Positions 1 through 12,500 of a stretch of 64,000 bases of DNA are shown here, in pieces. This DNA comes from Danio rerio (lineage: Eukaryota > Chordata > Actinopteri > Cypriniformes > Danionidae). A program made the translations under genes and the position numbers. Every line of letters begins with the position of its first letter. The first letter of the stretch is position 1. The DNA lies in NCBI RefSeq assembly GCF_049306965.1, contig NC_133199.1, positions 41,305,001-41,369,000 on the forward strand, in the 5' to 3' direction. The notes below the pieces were generated by a model that worked only from the letters and a program-made list of their open reading frames with translations, was not told where the DNA came from and did not search any database.

Positions 1-942
1 ACAGTGAACTCATTGTCATGTTCAAGAAACCAGTCTGAGGTGATTCGCTCTTTATGACATGGCGTGTTATCCTGCTGGAAGAAGCTATCAGAAGATGGAG
101 ACACTGTGGTCATAAAGGGATGGACATGGTCAGCAGCAACACTCAGGTAGGCTGTGACATTGACACAATGCTCAGTTAGTACTGATTGGCCCACAGTGTG
201 CCAAGAAAATATCCCCCACACCATTACACTACCACCACCAGCCTGAACTGTTGATACAGGCAGGATGGATCCATGCTTTCATGTTGTAAACACCAAATTC
301 TGACCTGAACATCCGAATGTGGCAGCAGAAATCAAGACTCATCAGAGCAGGCAACGTTTCTCCAATCTTCTATTGTCCAGTTTTGGTGAGCCTGTGTGAA
401 TTGCAGCCTCAGTTTCCTGTTCTTAGCTGACAGGAGTGGCCTGGTGTGGTCTTCTGCTGCTGTAGCCCATCCGCCTCAAGGTTGGACGTGTTGTGTGTTC
501 AGGGATGCTCTTCGGCAGACCTCGGTTGTGACGAGTGCTTATTTAAGTTACTGTTGCCTTTCTATCAGCTGGAGCCAGTCTGGCCATTCTCCTCTGACCT
601 CTGGCATCAACAAGGCATTTGCACCCACAGAATTGCCGCTCACTGGATATTTCCTCTTTGTCTGACTATTTTCTGTAAACCCTAGAGATGGTTGTGTATG
701 AAAATCCCAGGAGATTCTGAAATACTCAGACCAGCCCGTCTGGCACCAACAACCATGCCACGTTCAAAGTCACTTAAATCCCCTCTCTTCCCCATTCTGA
801 TCCTCACATTGAACTGCATCAGATCGTCTTGACCATGTCTACATACCTAAATGCATTGAGTTGCTGCCATGAGATTGTCTGATTAGAACTTTGCGTTAAC
901 AAGCAGTTGGACAGGTGTACCTAATAAAGTGGCCGGTGAGTG
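1..942 (-). mobile_element. Tc1-like DNA transposon, cut by window start
   Basis: Reverse-strand copy of a common zebrafish Tc1-like transposon. The right end reads GGTGAGTG followed by TA, the same terminus as the copy at 56781-57598, and TA is the Tc1/mariner target. Reverse-strand translation gives decayed pieces of the transposase C-terminal half (a DNA-pairing remnant, then the DDE region around the motif for Q-D-N-A-P-C-H). The left end lies outside the window. Short open frames inside it are not host genes. Confidence 0.85.
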
Positions 943-1479
943 TATATGATTAATTTAATGTAGCTATATCATCAGACTCATGTAATTTTAATGTATGTTA
1001 TTGTTACATTTAATATGATTTTTTTATTAGAGCATTATTAATAATAATTTATTATCATAAATTTCATGCTAATATAATATATTGGAATAGCAATCATTGG
1101 AAATGCATCATGTAATTGATTATTAGTTAAGTGTTATATTATTTAATAATGCATAAATTTTTATATCGTAATATACTAATTATGTAAAATATAAAAAAAA
1201 TCTGTAAATAAGCAGCTATATGCAAGTGAAAGATATGATTTAGTATATAAATATGTATTTGTTTGTTTTGCTTATTAATTATTTTATCAATAGTAGTCAT
1301 AAGGGTCATAATTGAATAAATTGTAAAAAAAAAAAAAGAAACTTATATATTTATAAATATATATAAAAAGGTATAATATGCTATTTAGCAGCAGTCCTCT
1401 GTATATATCTCACGTAATATGTTTTATGACATTACTTTTATATTAATATGCCTTGTTTCCCTTCTCTGCTGCAGGTTGA

Positions 1480-1667
1480 TGTGAAATTCTTCATACAGAT
1501 GTTAAACGCGCCTTCGTGAATGTGTGTGTGACGTCACGCACCAGCGGCCACACACTGATCTCAAGTTTGCATGAGAAAACAGATGGAGAGTGAGAAAGAG
1601 AAAATCTGTTCAAGTCTGTGCTGCAATAACAATAATATTCCCTGACATGCTTGCTGTTTTACGTCAA
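1480..1667 (+). promoter_or_regulatory. Possible wdr24 upstream region / untranslated first exon
   Basis: The only non-AT-rich patch upstream of wdr24. It contains a perfect palindromic cAMP-response element, TGACGTCA, at 1529-1536, and ends at a good splice donor, CAA|GTAAGC, after 1667. The wdr24 start codon lies only 6 bases inside its exon (acceptor before 4402), so an upstream untranslated exon must exist. A second possible donor, GC|GTGAGT, lies near 1864. Which one is used cannot be told from sequence alone. Confidence 0.35.
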
Positions 1668-1897
1668 GTAAGCATATTTATTTATAAAATGTATTTATTA
1701 AATGTATATTTATAACAGTATTTTATAATTTATGTTGTTAAACACTGAAGAATGTGCTTTTTCTGCTCTCGCTTTTTTCAAAGGACTCGGTGTGGAGTAA
1801 ATGAGAAGCTTGAAGGTTATCTGAGTAGTTTCTTTCTCAACACAACAGGCTTTGGACACGAAGCGTGAGTCCATTTTATAGATGCTTTTACACAGGG

Positions 1898-3112
1898 ACA
1901 TCGCTAGACCCCATTGTGCCCCTGTAAAAATCGCCAGTGCCCCAGTAAATGCTTTGAGATACGATTTACTTTATATGCAAGTGTGTTTATTAAGAGTGGT
2001 AATCCCAGAATAAAGACGTTAACCTCTATGTGCAACTGAACCAACGCTGATGAAAGCAATGTCATTTACTCATAAACAAAACTGAGGATGTGCACAGAAA
2101 AAAAACATACCCGCGCGCCTGACACTGCTCTGCTCCGGGTGTAAGTCCCGGTTGTAAACATGCACACCGAAAAAATAGCTGCGCCACTTATGCGTTGTGA
2201 AACCGCAACAGTCTTTTATGCGGAGGTGTCGGCACGCAGTGAGTTTTGCAAGTCGACAAAACTAAAGTTCAAACAACATGATGATGATCTTATTTAGACT
2301 AAGCATGGCTCCTGATAGGTTTTTTTGTTTGAAGCAAAAGGAGGGATGATGAGTCAGGGAGGTAAGACTTAATCAAGCTAATTCTCTGCCATAAGTCGGG
2401 TCTAAGACGACACACAACTGCTAATTCTATAAAATATCTTTTTTGTATTTTTTAGAATTGTCGAGAGAATTTTATTCAAATGAAATTAATATTTATGCAA
2501 AAGATTTCTTGGGTGGTTCGAAAGACCCAACCCCCTTCTGACAAAGGCCAGAATTTGGCCTCTATATGAGCTCATTTGTCCCATTTTTGACAGTATGCCA
2601 TGATAAATTGTTAAAATAACCAATCGAAGAAGGCGTTAAGAAGAATAAGCAATAAAAGAAGGCTTTTATTATTTAAATGGACAAATTCTGACTGAGGAAA
2701 TGAGCTGGCCAGTTTGTTATTTGCCCATAGGCTAAAGTTTTAATAAATTTTTATTTTATTTAAATTTTTTATGATGAATGATAATAAATTAGCCTTAAAA
2801 AATAAGTATTTTTTAATATTTCTAAAATTCTAGTCTTATTACATGATATATAAAACTGTAACAACTTGTAATTGATGTGAATTATGATTCGAATCTTGTA
2901 AAAGATTTCTGTAAACAAAAAATAGTATGATAAGCACTTTGACAAAAATGTAGGAAGAATTTTTGTTTCATCAAAAAGTGTGGTTATAACCATCCGGCAA
3001 GTTAATCTAGCACAAAATAGTGCTTAAAATGTCACTTAAATGCAGTATTTAAACCTCGAATATCTGAAAAAATAGAACCACTCCTTTAATAGGCTGGCTA
3101 TGAACCTTAAAA

Positions 3113-3184
<72 letters not shown>

Positions 3185-3187
3185 ATA

Positions 3188-3242
<55 letters not shown>

Positions 3243-3245
3243 NTN

Positions 3246-3340
<95 letters not shown>

Positions 3341-3402
3341 TTTTTCTTATTTTAATTTGAGGGGGGAGCTGTGCCCCAGTAGAGCTTTATGTCTAGCATC
3401 AC
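1898..3402. other. Gene-free AT-rich stretch, possible degenerate transposon
   Basis: No coding signal. The left edge (GCTAGACCCCATTGTGCCCC) and, on the other strand, the right edge near 3365-3402 (GCTAGACATAAAG... then GGGGCACAGC) look like distantly matched inverted ends, so this may be one decayed element interrupted by the (AT)n tract. The match is weak. Confidence 0.25.
3118..3336. repeat. (AT)n microsatellite with two undetermined bases
   Basis: About 220 bases of almost pure AT dinucleotide after a poly-A stretch, with N at 3243 and 3245. Length is probably not reliable in the assembly. The Tyr-Ile open frame across it is an artefact. Confidence 0.95.
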
Positions 3403-4407
3403 CTCTGCTTCTACATATCACTTCTTGCTAAATGTAAAGACTGTTCTAGAACTGCAGCCACATTTTCAGGCATTTTTCATTAAACTGGAACGACACAACA
3501 AATTTACCGTAATCTGAGTACAGTGCTGGTGTAAAATAATGCTTAGATGTGATCGGGAATATTTGATTCTGTTACCAATTGTTGTTTAACGTATTATTAA
3601 TCTTTAACTATTTTCCACTGTTTTGCTATTTATTTCAAGATGCTAACCTCAAGCCACACAATTTATAGATTTTCATCAAATTATTGTTATTGTATAGTGC
3701 TAGAGACATTCCCTGAAATTTAACAATAAGCGAGTTGACGAATAGTTCATCTACTGTTGCTGAATCATAAACATTTTTGTGCAAATTAATAAGAAGAATA
3801 ATGGCTGGCCTCAATGCCATCCATCCAGCCAGAGATAGTGACATCACTTGAAGCTACTCACATGCTTTTTCTATCAGTGCTTTACAGATTGTTCTGCCTT
3901 TTCTCAACCGATGTTGAGTTGACCAGAATGCAGAGACAAAATGTACATTTTTTATTACTTCATTAACAAATTGTTATGTTAATGTTTATTTAACTTAGTA
4001 AATGCAAAAAATATGAAAATTAGACTAATTATTTGATGACGATTGAATTTGAATGTGTGATTAAAAAAAAGCTATAATGGGAGTCCTTAATATTTTCAAG
4101 ACAAAATGTCCCTAAATACACATACAGACATTATTTTTTAATGATAACTTGATATAATTGGTGTTATTATTTACATTTGTTTCATTAATGTTTCTGTTTT
4201 TGAAAAATAATGTTAAATGTTTATCTTGGAGATGCAATAGTTTCTGCGGTTCCACAATAACCTGTATGAAGATGGTGATGTTGATAAGTTTGTGCTCTAC
4301 CTGCTGGCCGGAGAGTGTACTGCAGCATTTGCTTTATTTGGCCTCTCTCACATCTCTCTCTGTTTGTCTCTGTCTTTGCTCTTCTTCTCATTGGTTTTTA
4401 GCTTGAG

Positions 4408-4996
4408 ATGGAGAAGATGACCAGGGTGAGCACCATCAATGGACGGACCATGTTCTGCCACCTAGATGCACCGGCAAATGCCATCAGCGTCTGTCGGGAC
4501 GCCACGCAGGTCACATTTATACTGTGTTCATTTGGTGATTTAAAAATATAATTAAATTTGCATGACTAAATGCTGCCCATTTTAAATCAAAGAAAACACT
4601 CAGTAAATTTAAATAATACTAATAATAATGAAATCAAAAATTACAAAATATACTCCTATAAATGTAATGCAATTTAGTTTTTATTTACAGTGTTTTAGTT
4701 AATCTGGTTGCAGATTAGCTGGTATATATATACCGTAATTATAATGTATAATTTATAATGTAAAAGTAGTTTAAATGTATTTGTCATTTCAATGTATATA
4801 TCTGTAATTTGTAGGTAAATCCTGCTATATTTCAATTTCACGCAGGTTATTTCATTTAAATGTATATTTTTAAAATGTGTTTATTTTAAATATCAATATT
4901 TACATATTGTATCATTTGTGTTTTAATTAATATAAAAATTATGCAAATTACATTATGTAAATTAAATTAAAATGTAGAATGTAATTCATATTGGTG

Positions 4997-5072
<76 letters not shown>

Positions 5073-8000
5073 TTTTATGAATTTATTTTTATAATGTAAA
5101 TATTTGTCATTTGAATATCGTCAATATTATAAATATGTTAATTAAATTATTTAATTTAAGTTTAAAATCTAATGTATAACTGTGATTTAATTTAATTAAT
5201 TTGTATATATTTTAGTAAATTGTATTATTACTTTTATTCTTATTAATATTAACATAATTTATTAAGTAACCCTTTATAGAGCACTCGTGTCAATACTCAT
5301 TGAAAAAACCCTGCAGTGTTACTTGGGCTAATTATTATGGTGTTTTTACAAGATGTTCTTTGTTTGTATTTTAAATTATACTGTAACCAATGTCAATGAA
5401 GTTTTATTGTTTTCTTGCCCAGTAAAGGCTTAATAATCAATAATCCAAATGTATTTTTATTTTTGTATGAGTGCCATTAATTCCAGTTTTCTTGTGACGC
5501 ATGGTCTGTGATTATGTTTTTCAGGTGGTGGTGGCCGGCCGTAATATCTTCAAGATCTACGGTTTAGAGGAGGACGGTTTCGTGGAGCGTCTGAACCTGC
5601 GTGTGGGTCGCAAACCCTCACTCAACTTCAGCTGCGCAGATGTGATGTGGCATCAGATGGAGGAGAACCTACTGGCCACTGCTGCCACCAACGGAGCCGT
5701 GGTCACCTGGAACCTGTCGAGACCCTGCCGAAACAAGCAGGAGCAGCTCTTCACCGAACACAAGCGCACCGTCAACAAGGTCTGCTTCCATCCGACGGAG
5801 GTCAACATGCTGCTGTCCGGCTCGCAGGACGGATTCATGAAGTGCTTCGACCTGCGCAAGAAAGAGAGCGTCAGCACCTTTTCTGGTGCGTGTGAACTTA
5901 ATTAACGCAAATACATGGGCTGAAGTATGTGCCAAGGTCATTTTAGGAAATTACAGGACTAAATTTACAGTAAAAATGATTCGCCCTCTTGTGAATTTCC
6001 AGATATTTCCCAAATGATGTTTAACAGAGCAAGGAAATTTTCACAGTATTTCCTATAATATTTTTTCTTCTGGAGGAAGTCCTATTTGCTTTATTTCAGC
6101 TAGAATAACAGCATTTTTTTATTTTTTAAAAGCCATTTTAAGGTCTATATTATTAGCACCCTTAAGCGGTATTTGTTTTTGATTGTCTACAAAACAAACC
6201 ACTGTTAGACGATGACTTGCCTAATTACCCTAACTTGCCTATTTAACCTAGTTATGCCTTTAAGCTAAATACTAATATCTTAAAAAAATCTAGTCAAATA
6301 TAATGTGCTGTCATCATGGCGAAGATAAAATAAATCCATTATTAGGAATGAGTTATTAAAATTAATTGAATTCAAGTTTATTTGTACAGCTCTTTTAACA
6401 ATCATTAATGTTTTTTATTTAATTATTGAGTTATAATCAGATTAAGTTAAAGTTATCATCAACTATTTATTATAGTTATTATACAAATAGTCAACCTGCA
6501 ATTTTATTGCATATAGGTAACATCTATGTGTACATGTTTAATGGAGTGTATTAAGTATATGCGTTGTCCTTGAAATCCACTATGGTTGGCATCATCTCTT
6601 AGTATGTGTTGTGCTTGAGGTTCTCAATGGTTGGCATAATCTCTTCATATGTCTTGGATCACATCAACGGCACTGCACAATCACTAGAGGCCTCAGGATG
6701 GGCATGCCCAGGTGGAAATGGAGAAACAAAGAAAACAATTAGCATAGCTGCTGTTCATGGTGTATTTAAAAAAGAAATATTAAATATCGATGCAAAAAAT
6801 GAAATGCTATAAATGGAAATAGTACTTATATACCCAAACATAGAAACAAATATGTAAAGCAAATGAGTATAACTAATAAAATGTCTGGTGCATTAAGACA
6901 GGAGGAGGGTGCCCTACAGGTGGTTTTGTCAAGCCCACTCACCTGCGTGGAGCACACTCATGTGTCATACCGTTATGTGATGCATTGTGTGTGTGCTTTA
7001 CTAAAAGATAGGTCTTTTATCTAGTTTTGAACTGAGAGAGTGCGTCTGAGCCTCGGACATGATCAGGAAGGCTATTTCAGGGTTTAGGGGCCATAAATGA
7101 GAAGGTCTGACCTCCTTTAGTGGACTTTGCTATTCTAAGAATTTTGTTGATGAAATCTTCTTTCCATTAAATGGAAATTGGTGGGAAAATATACAAGGGG
7201 GTTAATAATTCAAGAGGGATAATAATTCTGACCTCAAGTACTATATTTTTATGAACAAAGACTAACAGTCGCTAACTGAAATGAAATGTGTTAAATTAAT
7301 ATGTCTCTTATTAAAATGTGTAAATCATCTTGCTCCAATTAATATATGTATAACTCATAACAAACTCAAGCCCCCACCCAAAAAACTGTTTTTGTCTGGA
7401 GTATCTTGGTTTAAAATGAAATAATTCTGTTAGTGAGAATTGTCTTTAACCCAGAGTCGATTGTTATGCGCTGTTTGTAAGAATCTGTGTGTGTTTCTGC
7501 AGGTCAGTCGGAGAGTGTCAGAGATGTGCAGTTCAGTATGAAGGATTATTTCACGTTTGCAGCTTCTTTTGAGAATGGAAATGTGCAGCTTTGGGACATT
7601 CGCAGACCCGACCGCTATGAGAGGATGTTTACTGCACACACCGGACCTGTTTTCTGCTGTGACTGGCATCCGGAGGACAGGTGTGTGTACTTTAAACTGA
7701 AACAAGCAAACATTTTAGGGAGATAAAATGTGAAGGATGCAAAACAAATAATAATAAATATTTTTAAAAATATATAAAAATACTTAATGATATTATACAG
7801 AAAAGTGATATTATGCAATTTAAAATAATGATTATTACATCATAAAAGTTAATTAAAATAATTAAATTATTTAAAATTATATAATAATAATAATATAAAA
7901 TTATAATTATTATTTGCCTTTTTATAATATTTTTAATTTAATGTTATTTTTGCTAGTAGTAGTAGTATAAATATATATATTTAATTTTCTTCTTATAAAT

Positions 8001-9497
8001 GAAAACAAATCAGAAGAAAATAATAATAATAATTTATTATAATAATTAGAAAAAAATAAATATGTTGTTTAAAATAAATGTTATAACATTTAAATAATGA
8101 TTATTATATTATAAGAATAATATTAAATTATAATAATCATTATTTTATTTTTTATTTATTTCTTTAATATTTGATTTTTATTATTATTTTCTTCTCATAA
8201 AATAAAACAAGAATATTAATAATAATAAACAAATTATATATAATAATAGTAATAAATAAATAACATTATAAATAATATCATTAAAAAATAACATTCCTAT
8301 TTAGTTAATGTTATTATACTATTAAACTTTTGTTATGCTATAATATGTTGTAATATAATTATAACAGTAGAAATATGTAGAAATATTATTAGTTTAAGTA
8401 TGTCTTTTTGGCTTCTATAGTTAAAAAATTAATGTTAGAATTAAAGTAAATATTATAAGTATAAATAAAAAAGATAAAATTTTAAGATATTTTTTTTTTA
8501 CCTGTTTTTATCTTCAGTTTGAGAAAGTTTATGGATCCAGACTATTATTTTAGTCTTGATTCAGTGTTTATATATCTGTGTGTCAGAGGCTGGCTGGCGA
8601 CGGGTGGCCGTGATAAGATGGTGAAGGTGTGGGACATGTCCACCAATCGTGTGAAGGAGATCTACTGTGTCCAGACCATCGCTTCGGTGGCGCGGGTCAA
8701 GTGGCGTCCGGAGCGCCGCTATCATCTGGCCACCTGCTCCATGATGGTGGACCACAACATCTACGTGTGGGATGTCCGGCGGCCGTTCATCCCCTTCGCC
8801 ACTTTCGAGGAGCACAAAGACGTGACCACGGGCATCGTGTGGCGGCACCAGCATGACCCGTACTTCTTGCTGTCGGGCTCCAAAGACAGCACACTGTACC
8901 AGCACATGTTCAAGGACGCCAGCAGACCTGTCGACCGCGCCAATCCTGAGGGACTCTGTTTCGGGCTCTTTGGGGACCTGGCATTTGCTGCTAAAGAGAG
9001 TCTGATGTCCGGTGAGTTACAGAAAAATACACAAACAAACCAGATTCATAAACAACAACATAGAAATGCCTCGTTTTAGACCACCTTAATAATTCATTAG
9101 TATGCTTGCGGCCAATACTGCATCAATTAATTTTGGAAATGACAGATGCAAGTCCTACACCACAGCCAGATGGATTTTGAGCCGTTCTTCTTGCTGAATA
9201 GTAGCCTGGTCACTACACGATGCTGATGGAGGAAAACGTTTCCTGATTCGCTCCGCCGAAACATCCCAAAGTGGCTCAATAATATTTAGGTCAGGTGACT
9301 GTGCAGGCCATGGGAGATGTTTAACTTCACTTTCATGTTCATCAAACCACTCTGTCACCAGTCCTGCTGTGTGTTTCGGTGCATTATTATCATGATACAT
9401 GGCACCGCCTTCAGGATACAATGTTTGAACCATTGGATGCACATGCTCCTCCAGGATAGTGTGGTCATTCTTAATAGTGACACTATATATCTTTTTA

Positions 9498-9533
<36 letters not shown>

Positions 9534-12500
9534 GTGTGTGGGCGTTTCTGTGTGCTGGCGTTTGTGCATGCGTTCATTTGTTTGTTCGTGCATGTGTGCG
9601 TTCATTTGTTGCTTGTTTGTGTGCGTGCGTGCATTTGTTTGTTCGTTCAATTATGCGTTCGTTCGAGTTTGTTATTATTAAAAATAAATACATTAAAAAC
9701 AATGAATAAATGTAAAAATCTAAATAAAAATTTATTATTTTACATTTTAAGAGAAATTTCAGTCTCCTAATGTTTATTTCATATTTTAGTGATTTGACAT
9801 TTTACACTACAGCACTTTCAAAGTGTTGATTTTTGGCCAATTTTTGAATCAGCCACAATAATTCCTCTCTTTTTGACCACTTTTTCCTTATTAATTATGC
9901 TCAAGATCTTTTACTAGTTCAGATAAGAAATTGTAGATTTTTCTATTTATTACATGCAAAACTTATAATAGCTTGTCATTGGGAAAATACAGCAAGCCCT
10001 CATTTTAAACAATAGTTGCTAGAATTGTCTCATTGGGAATCTCTTAGTAGGATTTTTGAAGGAATCTTAATACGAATCTTTTGTCTGTATAACTTCTTGC
10101 ATCAACTGCTATTAATCTACCATTGTTTTGATACTTTTATATTGTATGTGTATGTACATGCATTTATCTATTTATTTATATACAGTTGAAGTCAGAATTA
10201 TTAGCCCTGCTGTATATTTTGTGTTCCTCAATTTTTGTTTAGCGGTGAGCAGATTTTTTTCATTACCTTTCTAAACATAATAGTTTTAAAAACTCATTTC
10301 TAATAACTGATTTCTTTTATCTTTTTCATGATGAAAATAAATAATATTTGTCTAGATATTTTTCAAGATACTAGTATTCAGCTTAAAGTGACATTTTAAG
10401 GCTTAACTAGGTAAATTGGGCAAGTTAGGGTAACTAGGCAAGTCATTGCATAGCAATGGATTGTTCTATAGACAATTCAAAACAAATATAGCTTAAGGGG
10501 GTTAACAATTTTGACCTTAAAATGTTTTTAAAAAAATTAAAAGCTGCTTTTATTCTAGCTGAAATAAAACAAAAAAGACTTTCTCCAGAAGAAAAAATAT
10601 TATAGGAAATACTGTGAAAAATCCCTTGCTCTGTTAAGCATCATTTGGGAAATATTTGAAGATGAGGAAAAAATTCACAGGAGGGCTAATAATTACAATT
10701 TCTACTGTATTCGAATTATATATATATATATTATATAATTTTTTTTATTTATTATTATTTTTTATATATGTTTGGTTAATAAAATTTATAAAGACAGTGT
10801 TTAAAAAAACTGTTTAGCTAGTGTTCAGCTAGTGTTATTATTATATTCCTTTAAACACTGAGCCTCAGTATCATTACCAACAAACTTCTCATCAGAACAT
10901 GATCTTTCCTCATAGCTCCTGCTTCTGCCGGGGACGTGGGACGTAAAACATACCCTGGCGGTGACCGACGGTACCCCATCTTCTTCTTCAAGAAGCCGGA
11001 TGTGACAGAGCAGTTTGCGCAGGTGTCCAGCGCCCTCAGTGTGTTCGAGAGCGAAGCTGACAGCAGCGCCGGCATGGACTGGTTCATCAACACTGCTCGG
11101 AGTTACTTACTGAGCGGCAAACCCTTCGCTGAACTCTGTGAACACAACGCTCACGTCGCCAAGAGCCTCAACAGACCACAGGTGCAGACATACACGCGTT
11201 TACATGCGACTTAATAATAGCTTACGTTTACATTTATTCATTTTTTTTTTAATTTAAAAGCCACTTATAGTTGGGGATGAAAAAGCACTAAGCATAGCAT
11301 AGATAGCATAAGTCTAAGGCCGTGTTCACAGTTGTACATTTTCATTTAAAAACGCATGTTTCTCTCCCCTTCGGCCTTCTCTCCACACTGGGACGGCATT
11401 ATTAAGAAACTAAACATATCTTTTTGAAAATAACGTCCAAACTGGATATAAAAGAAGATCAAAGTAACACGTTTGCATATTCCCACCTCTAAAATGTAGA
11501 AGAGATAGAAAAGACCAATCAAAAATGGGATGGTCAGCTGACCAATCAGAGTAGAGTTGGCTTATGGAGGGGAGGGGTTTACAGACATTACAGAATCACT
11601 TTCCAATGAACCATATCGAAATCTCTGCAGAATGATTCTTATGATAAGTGAAGATTATTTGTAAACTAATTTCGAGAGGATCACATGCTTATGATTGCTT
11701 GCAGCCGATCTCGCATTATTCAATTTATGATTGACCAATCAGACGATTCCTAAGCCTCTATAAATACCCAGAGTTCCATATCACAGCCATCTTTGTTTTG
11801 AAGAATCCTCCCTTCCACCTCTACTCCTCCTCCTTTTCCTAGATGGGTGGCACGGTGGCCCAGTGGTTAGCACTTTTGCCTCACAGCAAGAACGTCACTG
11901 GTTCTAGTCCTTACCAAGCCAGCCGACTACCTGAGCTCAAACTGCCCTCTCGCCTTGCAAACAGGAGGGAGCCCAGGCTTGAGGATCTGATGAGCTCAGG
12001 GCTCTCTCCCGGGACGGCATGCCAAACAAGCTTTATAATTAATCATCAGCTCAGTGTGAACTCTTGAGACACACATTCTGATATGTTTTTTTTTTTTTTT
12101 TAAGATCATTTATCATTTATAATGTTCTTTAGAGCTGTAAAGCACTCCAGAATCTGACGGATTGATTAGCTGTAGGCTCTAGAACAGTCATCTGAATCAT
12201 TGTCATAAAGTGTTATGCCTGGATTTCATCAATAGTCTTGCATTTACTATCTGAAGTGTTTGGAAGTCATTCCCGTTTTCCTACTGTAGAAAAGCACCAT
12301 AAGAACAATGTTTAGTGGCTCAATGTATTACAGCAGTGTTTTTAAAAGTCTAAAAACTTTATTGATATTGTGTACAACCAAGCACATGTGGTCAGAACAC
12401 AAACGAGTCGCAGGTAATGAAGTATTAATCGTTTCTCCCAAAGAAAAGCCTGTCTATGCAAAATGCCAGCATGTGTCTGTAGCTCCGCTCATGCTCCGCC

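Noticed and set aside
396-685. Forward open frames in the first kilobase
   Set aside because: Antisense to a decayed Tc1-like transposase.
3100-3360. 86-codon Ile-Tyr open frame
   Set aside because: Translation of an (AT)n microsatellite.
5653-8943. Several antisense open frames over wdr24 exons 2 and 4
   Set aside because: Shadows of GC-rich coding exons; the forward frame matches WDR24 throughout.
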